From Mycoplasmatota bacterium (lineage in GTDB: Bacteria > Bacillota_I > Bacilli_A > Izemoplasmatales > Hujiaoplasmataceae): a DNA stretch of 51,359 nucleotides. Within the stretch, counting starts at the first letter, position 1, and each line of letters begins with the position of its first letter. Of the stretch, positions 35,206 to 43,994 are shown one piece after another. The translations under genes and the position numbers were made by a program. Location: contig JAGLYJ010000002.1 in the NCBI GenBank assembly GCA_023132365.1, forward strand, positions 1-51,359, given 5' to 3'. The notes beneath the pieces were generated by a model. The model ran no database searches. It saw nothing but the letters and a program-made list of their open reading frames with translations, and had not been told where the DNA came from.

Positions 35206-36678
35206 ATGATTAATCAAAAAATCAATGAACTTATTGTTTATGCTAAGAAAAACCTTTATCTAGGACTCGATGACGAGTATTACGCAGCTAATAGGTTACT
35301 GTATTTACTCAAATTAAATAAATTTAATAAAGAAGTCGTAAGTGAAGAATTAGATTTTTTTGAAATCATTAATTCTATTCTTGACTATGCATATGAAAAT
35401 AAGATTATTGAATCGAATACAGTAATATCAAGAGATGCATTTGAGGCGAAAATTGTTGATTGTGTATTGCCACGTCCTAGTGAACTAACAAGAATATTTA
35501 AAACAAAATATAAAACTGGGCCTTTAACAGCTACAACTTTTTTCCATGATTTTTCGAAAGCAACTAATTATATTAAAACAAAGAGAAATGAAAAAAATAT
35601 TCAATACACTTATGATGGGAAATATGTTCCTTTAGAAATTACTATTAATTTATCAAAACCGGAAAAAGATCCAAAAGATATTAAAAAGCAAGCTCTAAAC
35701 AAAGATAAGTACCCAACTTGTCCATTATGTATGGAAAATGTAGGTGTATATCAATCTACGAGTTTAGCTCCGAGATCAAATCATAGAGTTGTATCAATTA
35801 CTCTAAATCATGAAAAAGAAGAATGGGGTATCCAATATTCCCCATATGCTTACTTTAATGAGCATATGATTATCTTAAAAAAAGAGCACTCACCAATGTA
35901 TGTTAATGAAAGGACTTTTGCTGAATTAGTTGATTTCATTAATAAGTTTCCTCAATATCTAGTTGGTTCAAATGCTGGACTTCCAATAGTTGGAGGATCA
36001 ATTCTGGGTCATCATCATTTTCAAGGAGGAAGATATGATTTTCCAATTGAAAAAGCTCGAGTTTTACGAAAATATAAAAGACGAAAAGTAGAAGTAGAAA
36101 TATTAGATTGGCCAATGGCTGCTATTAAAGTTAGTTCTAATAACGAAAATGCGTTACTCGACATGGTTTCAGATATTTATAAAGCTTGGTACAAGTATGA
36201 AAATCAAAACATCAAAATATATTCTCATACTGATGAAGACCATAACACTGTAACGCCGATACTTAAACTTGATGGAGCTAAGTATAATTTCTATATAATA
36301 TTAAGAAATAATTATTCTACCGAAGAACAGCCTTACGGGTTGTACCATCCTAGAGAAGAATTATTTCACATTAAGAAAGAAAATATTGGTCTTATAGAGG
36401 TAATGGGGTTAGCTATTCTACCTGGAAGATTAGTAGAGGAACTTAATCTAATAGAAGATTGTCTTCTTAACAATAAAGATCCAAAGGAATATAAAGAATT
36501 GGAAAAACATCTTACTTGGATAGAATCTCTAAAAGAAATGAAAATAAACAAAGATGAAATTCAAGCTGTTATGAAGCAAGATATAGGTCACATATTTGAA
36601 CAAGTACTTGAAGACTGTAATGTCTTTAAATACGGCACAAAAGAAGATTTATTGAGATTTATTGAAAAAGTTGTTTAG
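35206..36678 (+). CDS. galT: UDP-glucose--hexose-1-phosphate uridylyltransferase, Bacillota type
   Basis: A 490-residue transferase of the long Gram-positive GalT class (GalT2), not the short histidine-triad enzyme of E. coli. Seen are the N-terminal helical region, PTCPLCMENVGVYQS, the AYFNEHMIIL block and GGSILGHHHFQGGRY, the likely catalytic His region. AAGGAG precedes the ATG and the gene is 2 nt after galE. Together they interconvert UDP-glucose and UDP-galactose pools. Local galK is missing, so use in glycolipid or exopolysaccharide synthesis is as likely as galactose catabolism. Confidence 0.94.
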   Translation: MINQKINELIVYAKKNLYLGLDDEYYAANRLLYLLKLNKFNKEVVSEELDFFEIINSILDYAYENKIIESNTVISRDAFEAKIVDCVLPRPSELTRIFKTKYKTGPLTATTFFHDFSKATNYIKTKRNEKNIQYTYDGKYVPLEITINLSKPEKDPKDIKKQALNKDKYPTCPLCMENVGVYQSTSLAPRSNHRVVSITLNHEKEEWGIQYSPYAYFNEHMIILKKEHSPMYVNERTFAELVDFINKFPQYLVGSNAGLPIVGGSILGHHHFQGGRYDFPIEKARVLRKYKRRKVEVEILDWPMAAIKVSSNNENALLDMVSDIYKAWYKYENQNIKIYSHTDEDHNTVTPILKLDGAKYNFYIILRNNYSTEEQPYGLYHPREELFHIKKENIGLIEVMGLAILPGRLVEELNLIEDCLLNNKDPKEYKELEKHLTWIESLKEMKINKDEIQAVMKQDIGHIFEQVLEDCNVFKYGTKEDLLRFIEKVV

Positions 36679-36732
36679 TTATTTAAATGTAACTATATTA
36701 TGTTATAATACTTAAAACAAAGGAGTGATATT

Positions 36733-38166
36733 ATGGCAAAGAAATTAGTAAAAGAGATTACTGATAGAAATTCAGATTTTGCTAAATGGTATACAGATGT
36801 ATGCCGTAAAGCAGAATTAATGGATTATTCAGACGCTAAAGGGTTTATTATCTATAGACCTTATGGTTATGCATTATGGGAGGGAATTAAAGGATATTTA
36901 GATGATTTATTTAAGAAAACTGGTCATCAAAATGTTTATATGCCGCTTGTCATTCCAGAATCATTATTTATGAAAGAAGCTGAACATGTTGAAGGGTTTG
37001 CTCCTGAAACTGCAATTATAACAATTGGTGGAAATGAGAAACTAGCTGAACGATTGATTATAAGACCAACTTCTGAAACCTTATTCTGTAATCACTATTC
37101 AAGAATCATTACATCTTATCGTGATTTGCCAAAGAAATATAATCAATGGTGTTCTGTTGTAAGATGGGAAAAAACAACTAGACCATTCTTAAGAGGAAGT
37201 GAATTTCTATGGCAAGAAGGTCACACTGTACACAGAGATGAAGAAGAAGCTAGAAAAGAAGCATTTGATATATTAGAAATATATGAAAAACTAGGAAAAG
37301 ATTTTCTAGCAATTCCATTTATTATTGGTACAAAAACAGAAAAAGAGAAATTCGCCGGTGCGGTAAATACCTATACAATTGAAGCCTTAATGCATGATGG
37401 AAAAGCTTTGCAAAGTGGAACTACTCATTATCTTGGCACTGGTTTTGCAGAAGCGTTCAATATAAGCTTTCAAGATAAAGATGGAAAAGTTAAAAATCCT
37501 TATCAAACTTCTTGGGGGTTATCAACAAGATTAATTGGAGCGGTTATTATGGTTCATGGAGATGATTCTGGGCTTGTACTGCCACCATATTTAGCGCCAA
37601 CACAAGTAATAATAATACCAATTCAACAGAAAAAACCTGGTGTCTTAGAGGCTTGTGTTGAATTGAAAGAAGAAATAGAAAAACAAGGAGTAAGAGTAGA
37701 AATTGATGACTCTGATAAGTCTCCAGGGTGGAAATTTGCTGAATCTGAAATGAAGGGAATTCCATTAAGAATCGAAATTGGACCAAGAGATTTAGAAAAT
37801 AATCAGTGTGTTGTTGTGAAAAGATATAATGGGGAAAAAACTACTCATGAAATTTCAATTGTAGATGAATCTATTCCACCATTATTGCAGACAATTCATG
37901 ATGAAATGTATCAAAGAGCATTAATGAATGTCTTAGATAACACTAAATCTACTGAAGATTACGAAGAGTTTAAGAAAATGATTAAAGAAAAACCAGGATA
38001 TATTAAAATGATGTGGTGTGGAGATCGAGACTGTGAATTAAAAGTGAAAAATGATACCCAAGCAACATCAAGGTGTATGCCTTTTGATCAAACGCCAATT
38101 GGTAAGAAATGCCCAATTTGTGGTGAGGATGCAAAACACTTAGTCTACTGGGCTAAAGCATACTAA
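36733..38166 (+). CDS. proS: proline--tRNA ligase, type 3 (archaeal/eukaryotic-like)
   Basis: A 477-residue class II synthetase. It lacks the large editing insertion of the usual bacterial ProRS and has the C-terminal zinc-binding-like extension (GDRDCELK through CPICGEDAKHLVYWAKAY, quoted in part), which defines type 3. Motif 1 region YGYALWEGIK, RPTSETLFCNHYSR, motif 2 VVRWEKTTRPFLRGSEFLWQE in part, and GTTHYLGTGFAEAF are visible. A TATAAT (36704-36709) and AAAGGAG precede it. A terminator shared with the fumarase genes follows. Confidence 0.96.
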   Translation: MAKKLVKEITDRNSDFAKWYTDVCRKAELMDYSDAKGFIIYRPYGYALWEGIKGYLDDLFKKTGHQNVYMPLVIPESLFMKEAEHVEGFAPETAIITIGGNEKLAERLIIRPTSETLFCNHYSRIITSYRDLPKKYNQWCSVVRWEKTTRPFLRGSEFLWQEGHTVHRDEEEARKEAFDILEIYEKLGKDFLAIPFIIGTKTEKEKFAGAVNTYTIEALMHDGKALQSGTTHYLGTGFAEAFNISFQDKDGKVKNPYQTSWGLSTRLIGAVIMVHGDDSGLVLPPYLAPTQVIIIPIQQKKPGVLEACVELKEEIEKQGVRVEIDDSDKSPGWKFAESEMKGIPLRIEIGPRDLENNQCVVVKRYNGEKTTHEISIVDESIPPLLQTIHDEMYQRALMNVLDNTKSTEDYEEFKKMIKEKPGYIKMMWCGDRDCELKVKNDTQATSRCMPFDQTPIGKKCPICGEDAKHLVYWAKAY

Positions 38167-38172
38167 AAAAAA

Positions 38173-38200
38173 ATGAACTCGAATATTTCGAGTTCTTTTT
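38173..38200. terminator. bidirectional terminator between proS and the fumarase genes
   Basis: A perfect 9 bp stem (38175-38183 with 38187-38195), five T on the right and a long A run on the left. Confidence 0.9.
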
Positions 38201-38201
38201 A

Positions 38202-38723
38202 TTAGAAAATTGTATTTCCCTTTGAATCAATAGCTACGATTGCTGGAAAGTTTTCAACAGTTAATTTTCTTATTGCTTCAGCACCAAGTTCAGAATATGC
38301 AATAACCTCACTTGATTTTACCGTTTTCGATAGTAAGGCACCAATACCACCAATTGCCATTAAGTAAACAGCTTTATGCTTCTTTACTTCAGCAACTAAT
38401 TCATTTGATCTTTCACCTTTTCCAATCATTACTTTTAAACCTTTTGCCATTAACTTAGGACTAAATTTATCCATTCTGTAACTTGAAGTTGGTCCGCAAC
38501 TTCCAATTGCCTTGCCAGGTCTAGCTGGAGTTGGTCCAACATAATACACAATCTGTCCCTCTAATTCAAATGGAAGTTTTTGAGATGTATCTAAAGCTTC
38601 AACTAAGTTTTTATGAGCGGCATCTCTTGCAGTATATATAGTTCCTGATATTAATACTTCATCACCAATAGTTAAGCTTTCTCTAGTTAAATCATCTATA
38701 GGTGTATTAAGCTTCTTTTCCAA
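38202..38723 (-). CDS. Fe-S fumarate hydratase, beta subunit
   Basis: A 173-residue C-terminal-type subunit of class I fumarase/tartrate dehydratase, with LISGTIYTARDAAHK, YVGPTPARPG, GSCGPTSSYRMD (third cluster cysteine) and YLMAIGGIGALL. The start is TTG at 38723, supported by GAGGTG about 8 nt away; it overlaps the alpha gene by 17 bp. It dehydrates malate to fumarate or the reverse. Tartrate as substrate cannot be excluded from sequence. Confidence 0.92.
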   Translation of the reverse strand: MEKKLNTPIDDLTRESLTIGDEVLISGTIYTARDAAHKNLVEALDTSQKLPFELEGQIVYYVGPTPARPGKAIGSCGPTSSYRMDKFSPKLMAKGLKVMIGKGERSNELVAEVKKHKAVYLMAIGGIGALLSKTVKSSEVIAYSELGAEAIRKLTVENFPAIVAIDSKGNTIF

Positions 38724-39561
38724 TTAAAGTCACCTCTTTTTTTCTCGCACTATGACATTGTAAATTTACAGCTACAGGAAGTGATGCTATATGGCAAGCT
38801 GCTGAATTAACTTTTACAGCTAAAGCAGTAGTATTTCCACCCAAGCCCATAGGACCGACATTTAGTTTATTGATTCTTTCTAGCAACTCTACTTCCAAAA
38901 GTCTATCTTCATCAATTTTAGCGTTATCATCTATTGGTCTAAATATAGCTTTTTTTGCTAAATAGGTTACATGTTCAAAATTACCCCCAATACCAATTCC
39001 TACTATGAGTGGTGGGCAAGGTTTTCCACCAGCGTTCTCGATTGTTTCAAGCACAAAGTTTATAATGCCTTCTCTACCATCAGCTGGAGTCAGCATTTTC
39101 AATGTTGACATGTTTTCGCTACCCCCACCTTTAGGAGCTAAATGAATAATCATTTTGTTTCCTGGAATAAAATCATAGTGAATGACGGCTGGAGTATTAT
39201 CTTTAGTATTTATACGGTTTAGAGGATGTTTTACTACAGATTTTCTTAAGAAACCTTCAGTATAACCAACACTTACTCCTTCATTAATAGCTTCAGTTAA
39301 ATCATAATCAAAAATCAAATTTCTACCTATTTCAATGAAACAGACACAAACACCTGTATCTTGACACAAAGGAATGTTCTCTTCTTTAGCAATCCTTTGG
39401 TTTTCAATAATTTTACTTAATACATTTTTTGCGATATTGTTTTTTTCATTGCCAAAAGCTGATTCAAGACTTTTAATTACTTCTGAACCTAGAGTGCGTG
39501 TGGTTTCCATAATCATTTCTTTAATTGTATTTACGATAAGGTTCCTGTCAATTTTATACAT
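38707..39561 (-). CDS. Fe-S fumarate hydratase, alpha subunit
   Basis: This 284-residue subunit holds most of the 4Fe-4S site: CQDTGVCVCF (near residue 61), PKGGGSENMS, IGIGGNFEHV and AACHIASLPVAVNLQCHSARK. A -10 TATAAT (39585-39580, minus) and AGAGGTGG precede the ATG. The two genes form an operon divergent from marR with a 177 bp gap. The oxygen-labile class fits an anaerobe; it probably serves fermentative C4-acid steps. Confidence 0.93.
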   Translation of the reverse strand: MYKIDRNLIVNTIKEMIMETTRTLGSEVIKSLESAFGNEKNNIAKNVLSKIIENQRIAKEENIPLCQDTGVCVCFIEIGRNLIFDYDLTEAINEGVSVGYTEGFLRKSVVKHPLNRINTKDNTPAVIHYDFIPGNKMIIHLAPKGGGSENMSTLKMLTPADGREGIINFVLETIENAGGKPCPPLIVGIGIGGNFEHVTYLAKKAIFRPIDDNAKIDEDRLLEVELLERINKLNVGPMGLGGNTTALAVKVNSAACHIASLPVAVNLQCHSARKKEVTLIGKEA

Positions 39562-39657
39562 TTTGCCACCTCTAGAAATATTATAACATTATTCATAATA
39601 TTTTAAAGTAGAAAATCTATAGCATGATTTATTTATTATAAAATTAATATAATATTA

Positions 39658-39719
39658 TAGTTGACAACGCAACTAAATCGAGTTATACTTTTAACTATAA
39701 CTAGTTGACAATGCAACTA
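39658..39719 (+). promoter_or_regulatory. marR promoter with two palindromic operators
   Basis: The promoter is TTGACA (39661-39666), 17 bp, TATACT (39684-39689). The palindrome TAGTTG-N6-CAACTA occurs twice, at 39658-39675 and 39702-39719, exactly 44 bp apart; the N6 is ACAACG and ACAATG. The first overlaps the -35 box; the second lies after the transcription start, before the ribosome-binding site. This layout fits autorepression by the MarR protein encoded next. Confidence 0.88.
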
Positions 39720-39738
39720 AACCGAAAGGAGCAAATAT

Positions 39739-40191
39739 ATGCAAAGAAATGAGTATGATCACGCCATACACAAGTATCGACATCGTTTTTTTAGAGAAAA
39801 ATCAAGCGGGTTCGAATTATCGGGTGTTGAAATACCTTATTTAAGAAAAATCTATAAAGCTAATGAAAGTATCAAAATGAATGATATAGTAGGAGAATCT
39901 GTATATCATAAATCTCATGCGACAAGAGCTATCAATAGATTAGTTAAAGATGGGCTTGTAATTAAAGAGAAGAATCCTAATGATTTAAGAGCCTATGTAT
40001 TGTCTGTAACCGAAAAAGGAAAAAATATGGCAATACAAGTAGGAAAAGTAGTTAAGGAATGGGACGATTTAGTAGATACTGTAATAACTAATGAAGAAAG
40101 AGAAGTATTACGGAATATTACAAAGAAAATTTATCATTTACTTAGAGAGTATTACAATGAGGAGGATATAATTAATGAAGCTAATATTTAG
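39739..40191 (+). CDS. MarR-family transcriptional regulator
   Basis: A 150-residue winged-helix dimer-type regulator. The recognition region reads SVYHKSHATRAINRLVKDGLV and the wing NPNDLRAYVLSVTEKG (classical DxR...LTxxG pattern, with LR in place of the usual residues). AAAGGAG precedes the ATG. It overlaps the first exporter gene by 17 bp. By family knowledge a drug-like ligand would release it from the two upstream operators and induce the operon, including itself. Confidence 0.94.
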   Translation: MQRNEYDHAIHKYRHRFFREKSSGFELSGVEIPYLRKIYKANESIKMNDIVGESVYHKSHATRAINRLVKDGLVIKEKNPNDLRAYVLSVTEKGKNMAIQVGKVVKEWDDLVDTVITNEEREVLRNITKKIYHLLREYYNEEDIINEANI

Positions 40192-41989
40192 ACATATGAA
40201 ACCATATTTGAAAGAAGTTATTCTAATTTCAATATTGGTTGTTTTAACATCACTTAGTGTTTTATTATTGCCTGACTTTATGAGTCGATTAATTGGTGAA
40301 GGTATATGGGCAGAATACCGACTAGATGGAGTACTAGTTGATTCTTGTGATTTATCAGCGGTAGGCTGTACTTTGACTCAAGTTTCTGACTTTGGAGTAA
40401 TTTCTAAATACTCATTAATCATGCTTGGTGTGACTTTAGGTTCATCATTGTCAGCAATAGGATTAATGTATTTTTCAAGTCACTTAGCAACTCATGTAAG
40501 TAGAGATATAAGAAGTCATTTATATAAAAAAGTAAATTCATTATCAATTTTAGAAACATCAAAGTTTGGAACATCATCATTAATAACAAGAGCAACAAAT
40601 GATGTTACTCAAATTCAGAATTTCATTATGATGGGATCAAGAATGATTTTAAGAATACCAGTTATTTTCATTGGTAGTATGATTTTTGCATTAAGAAAAA
40701 GCGCAGAATTAACTGGTGTATTAGGTTACTCAATACCTATCTTAGTTGTTATAATTGTTATAGTATTTATTATTGCTATACCATTATTTAAGCAACAACA
40801 AAAGAAAATTGATAGATTAACACTTGTAACAAGAGAAAGCATCAATGGCGTAAGAGTAATTAGAGCCTTTGGTCAAGGTCATAAAGAAGTTGAAAGATTT
40901 GATGAAGCTAACAAAGATTTATCTAACTTACAATATAAAGTTGGTAAAATCATGGCTATACTAAATCCAACTATTAATTTAATTTTTAACCTAGCTATGG
41001 TAGGGATATTGTTCACAGGCTATTTGATGATGACTGGTGGAACTATTACAGATTATCAAGGTTTAGCTAATGTATCAGCGGTATTTCAATATGCTGGGCA
41101 AATAATGTTTAGTATACTTATGTTGACAATGACATTTATTATGTATCCAAGAGCTCAAGTTTCAGCTAATAGGCTTAAAGAAATATTTGAAACTGAAGCA
41201 ACTATTAAAGATGAAGCTTCAGATGAATATGATAATTTTGATTTTAAAGGGGAAGTAAAATTTGAAGATGTTTGCTTCAAATTTCCTGAAGCCGATACAA
41301 ATGTTTTAGAAGATGTATCTTTTGTAGCAAAACCAGGAGAGACTGTAGCTATTATTGGTTCAACCGGTTCGGGAAAATCAACTATTGTTAACATGATTCC
41401 TAGGTTGCTAGATATTAGTTGTGGTAGCTTAACGATTGATGGAGTGCCTATTAGAGATATAAAACTAAAAAAATTAAGAGAACAAATAGGTTATATTACT
41501 CAAAAAGCTCAATTATTCTCAGGTACAATTAAAGAAAATATAGCTTTTGGTAAAATAGATGCAAGCCAAGAAAATGTTGAGGAAGCTGCTGAAATAGCAC
41601 AAGCAAAAGAATTCATAGATTCATTAGATGAAAAATATGAGACTTATGTTGAACAAGGTGGAGTTAACTTTTCAGGTGGTCAAAAACAAAGAATATCAAT
41701 TGCTAGAAGTTTAGTAAGAAAACCAAAAATATATATTTTTGATGATAGTTTTTCAGCTCTAGACTTTAAAACAGATGCGAATCTTAGAAAAGCAATGAAA
41801 GAACAAGTTAAGGATTCAACAGTTTTAATAGTTGCACAAAGAATTGGAACTATTATGGATGCTGATAAAATCATAGTTCTACAAGAAGGAAAAATGGTTG
41901 GTTATGGCAAACATAAAGAACTACTGAAAGATTGCAAGGTATATCGTGAAATTGCCTTATCTCAAATGGAAGAGGAGGAATTACAATGA
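40175..41989 (+). CDS. heterodimeric ABC exporter subunit with degenerate Walker B
   Basis: A 604-residue half-exporter: six membrane helices (about 15-330) and an NBD. Walker A is STGSGKST. The signature F499-S-G-G-Q503 is nearly canonical. Walker B ends in D523-D524 (IFDDSFSALD), so the catalytic Glu is Asp. The outside loop between helices 1 and 2 carries a Cys pair (DSCDLSAVGC), a possible disulfide. It overlaps marR by 17 bp and the partner by 4 bp. By family (BmrCD/LmrCD/TM287-288) it is a multidrug exporter. Confidence 0.94.
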   Translation: MKLIFRHMKPYLKEVILISILVVLTSLSVLLLPDFMSRLIGEGIWAEYRLDGVLVDSCDLSAVGCTLTQVSDFGVISKYSLIMLGVTLGSSLSAIGLMYFSSHLATHVSRDIRSHLYKKVNSLSILETSKFGTSSLITRATNDVTQIQNFIMMGSRMILRIPVIFIGSMIFALRKSAELTGVLGYSIPILVVIIVIVFIIAIPLFKQQQKKIDRLTLVTRESINGVRVIRAFGQGHKEVERFDEANKDLSNLQYKVGKIMAILNPTINLIFNLAMVGILFTGYLMMTGGTITDYQGLANVSAVFQYAGQIMFSILMLTMTFIMYPRAQVSANRLKEIFETEATIKDEASDEYDNFDFKGEVKFEDVCFKFPEADTNVLEDVSFVAKPGETVAIIGSTGSGKSTIVNMIPRLLDISCGSLTIDGVPIRDIKLKKLREQIGYITQKAQLFSGTIKENIAFGKIDASQENVEEAAEIAQAKEFIDSLDEKYETYVEQGGVNFSGGQKQRISIARSLVRKPKIYIFDDSFSALDFKTDANLRKAMKEQVKDSTVLIVAQRIGTIMDADKIIVLQEGKMVGYGKHKELLKDCKVYREIALSQMEEEELQ

Positions 41990-43905
41990 GCGATAAAAAA
42001 GATAGAAAAATAAAAGAAATGAATAATCAACCTCAGGAAAGAGACCCTTCTAACAAATATCAAAGACCACAAGGTGGTCCTAGAAGAGGTAGAGGTCATA
42101 CCCCTGGGGGATGGGCAATGCCAGCTGAAAAAGCCAAGGATTTTAAAGGCACTGTTAGAAGATTAATAACGTTTTTTAAGCCTTACAAAGCTCAATTAAT
42201 TATCATAAGTGTTTTTACATTACTAACAATAGCGATTATGGTAATTGGACCTAACTTCATAAGATTGATTATGAATGATATGCAAAAATTTATTAACGGA
42301 GAGTTAGATAGCGCTACAGTTGCTAAAAATGTAGCAAAATTCTTTATTATTATCTTATCTTTATTTGCATTAAGGTACGTTGTTGAAACAACAAGTCATG
42401 TTTTAAGTAATAAAGTTTCAATCCAACTAGGAAGAAACTTAAGAAATACAATGCGAGAAAAATTAGAAAAATTACCAATTAAATATTTTGATGGAGAACA
42501 AACCGGAAATATTTTATCAATTTTTTCTAATGATGTTGATACGGTAATCAATTCGCTTCAACAGAGTTTGTTGCAAATAATATCATCTTTCTTCTCAATT
42601 GTTGGATTCTTCGTAATGATGTTTATAATATCTTGGCAATTAACAATTATAGCAATTATTACTTTGCCACTATATGTTATATTTACTAAACAGATTGCAA
42701 AGAAATCTCAAACTAAATTTATTAAAAGACAACGCTTCTTAGGTAGTTTAAATGGTAATATTGAGGAAGTGTTTAGTGGAAATGTTATTGTTAAATTATT
42801 TGGAAAGCAAGAAGAATCTTATGAAAAATTCCAAGCTATAAATAATGATTTAACAGGTGTTGCAAAAGCCGCTGCATTCTTATCTGGTCTAATTCGACCA
42901 ATCTTAGAGTTTATTACTAACATAGGTTATGTAGCAGTTGTATTCGTAGGTGGAATACTTGCAGGAGCAGCTAATCCGTTATTAATTGGAGATATAGCAG
43001 TTTTCATTACTTATCAAAAAGGATTTGCAAATCCAATATTGAATATTGCTAGTATTGTTAACCAATTACAATCAACAGTTGCAGGAGCTGAAAGAATTTT
43101 TGGGTTGCTAAATGAAGTAGAGGAAATTAAGGAAAGCAATGTAAAAGATTTCTCAGACAAAGTATTCTCAGGAAGTGTTCAGTTCAAAGACATTGATTTC
43201 TCTTATGAAGAAGATAAAGAATTAATTAAAGGGCTTAATTTAGAGATTTACCCAGGAAGACAAATCGCAATAGTTGGTCCAACAGGCGCTGGTAAAACCA
43301 CACTTGTTAATTTGCTTATGAGATTCTACGAAGTTAGTGATGGGAACATCTACATTGATGGAATTAAATCAACTGATGTTACTAGAAATAACTTAAGAGG
43401 ATTATTCGGAATGGTTCTTCAAGACACCTGGTTATTCTCAGGTTCAATTAAAGAAAATGTTGCATATGGTAAAGACGGAGCTACGGATGAAGAAATTATT
43501 CAAGCATGTAAACAAGCTCATGTCCATCACTTTATTGAAACATTATCAGAAGGATATGACACTGTATTAAAAGAAGATGCTTCAAATATTTCACAAGGGC
43601 AAAAGCAGTTACTAACAATTGCAAGAGCAATTTTATGTAATCCAAAAATCCTAATCCTAGATGAAGCAACGAGTTCAGTAGATACCAGAACTGAAAGTTA
43701 TATTCAAAATGCAATGGATTATATGATGGAAGGAAAAACTAGTTTTGTAATTGCGCATAGATTATCAACAATTAAAAATGCAAATATGATCTTAGTTATG
43801 GATCAAGGTAGTATCGTTGAGCAAGGAAACCATAAAGAATTACTAGCTAAAAATGGTGTTTATGCAGATTTGTATAATTCACAATTCCTTAACCAACCAA
43901 CATAA
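41986..43905 (+). CDS. heterodimeric ABC exporter subunit with canonical Walker B
   Basis: The 639-residue partner of the preceding subunit. A charged, Gly/Arg/Pro-rich N-terminal tail (about 1-50) precedes six membrane helices (about 65-350) and the NBD. Walker A is GPTGAGKTT. Walker B has D559-E560 (ILDEATSSVD), with catalytic Glu. The signature is degenerate, S536-Q-G-Q539 (ISQGQKQ) instead of LSGGQ. It therefore completes one good and one degenerate ATP site with its partner. A terminator follows, closing the marR operon. Confidence 0.95.
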   Translation: MSDKKDRKIKEMNNQPQERDPSNKYQRPQGGPRRGRGHTPGGWAMPAEKAKDFKGTVRRLITFFKPYKAQLIIISVFTLLTIAIMVIGPNFIRLIMNDMQKFINGELDSATVAKNVAKFFIIILSLFALRYVVETTSHVLSNKVSIQLGRNLRNTMREKLEKLPIKYFDGEQTGNILSIFSNDVDTVINSLQQSLLQIISSFFSIVGFFVMMFIISWQLTIIAIITLPLYVIFTKQIAKKSQTKFIKRQRFLGSLNGNIEEVFSGNVIVKLFGKQEESYEKFQAINNDLTGVAKAAAFLSGLIRPILEFITNIGYVAVVFVGGILAGAANPLLIGDIAVFITYQKGFANPILNIASIVNQLQSTVAGAERIFGLLNEVEEIKESNVKDFSDKVFSGSVQFKDIDFSYEEDKELIKGLNLEIYPGRQIAIVGPTGAGKTTLVNLLMRFYEVSDGNIYIDGIKSTDVTRNNLRGLFGMVLQDTWLFSGSIKENVAYGKDGATDEEIIQACKQAHVHHFIETLSEGYDTVLKEDASNISQGQKQLLTIARAILCNPKILILDEATSSVDTRTESYIQNAMDYMMEGKTSFVIAHRLSTIKNANMILVMDQGSIVEQGNHKELLAKNGVYADLYNSQFLNQPT

Positions 43906-43913
43906 TATTAATA

Positions 43914-43941
43914 AAAAGAGGATTTTTTCCTCTTTTTTCTT
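43914..43941 (+). terminator. intrinsic terminator after the ABC exporter operon
   Basis: A 9 bp stem AAAAGAGGA with TCCTCTTTT around a T loop, followed by a T-rich tail. Confidence 0.85.
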
Positions 43942-43994
43942 TTATTGCCTTCAAAACTATATTATAATATCTATTAAGAGAAAACGAGGTAATT

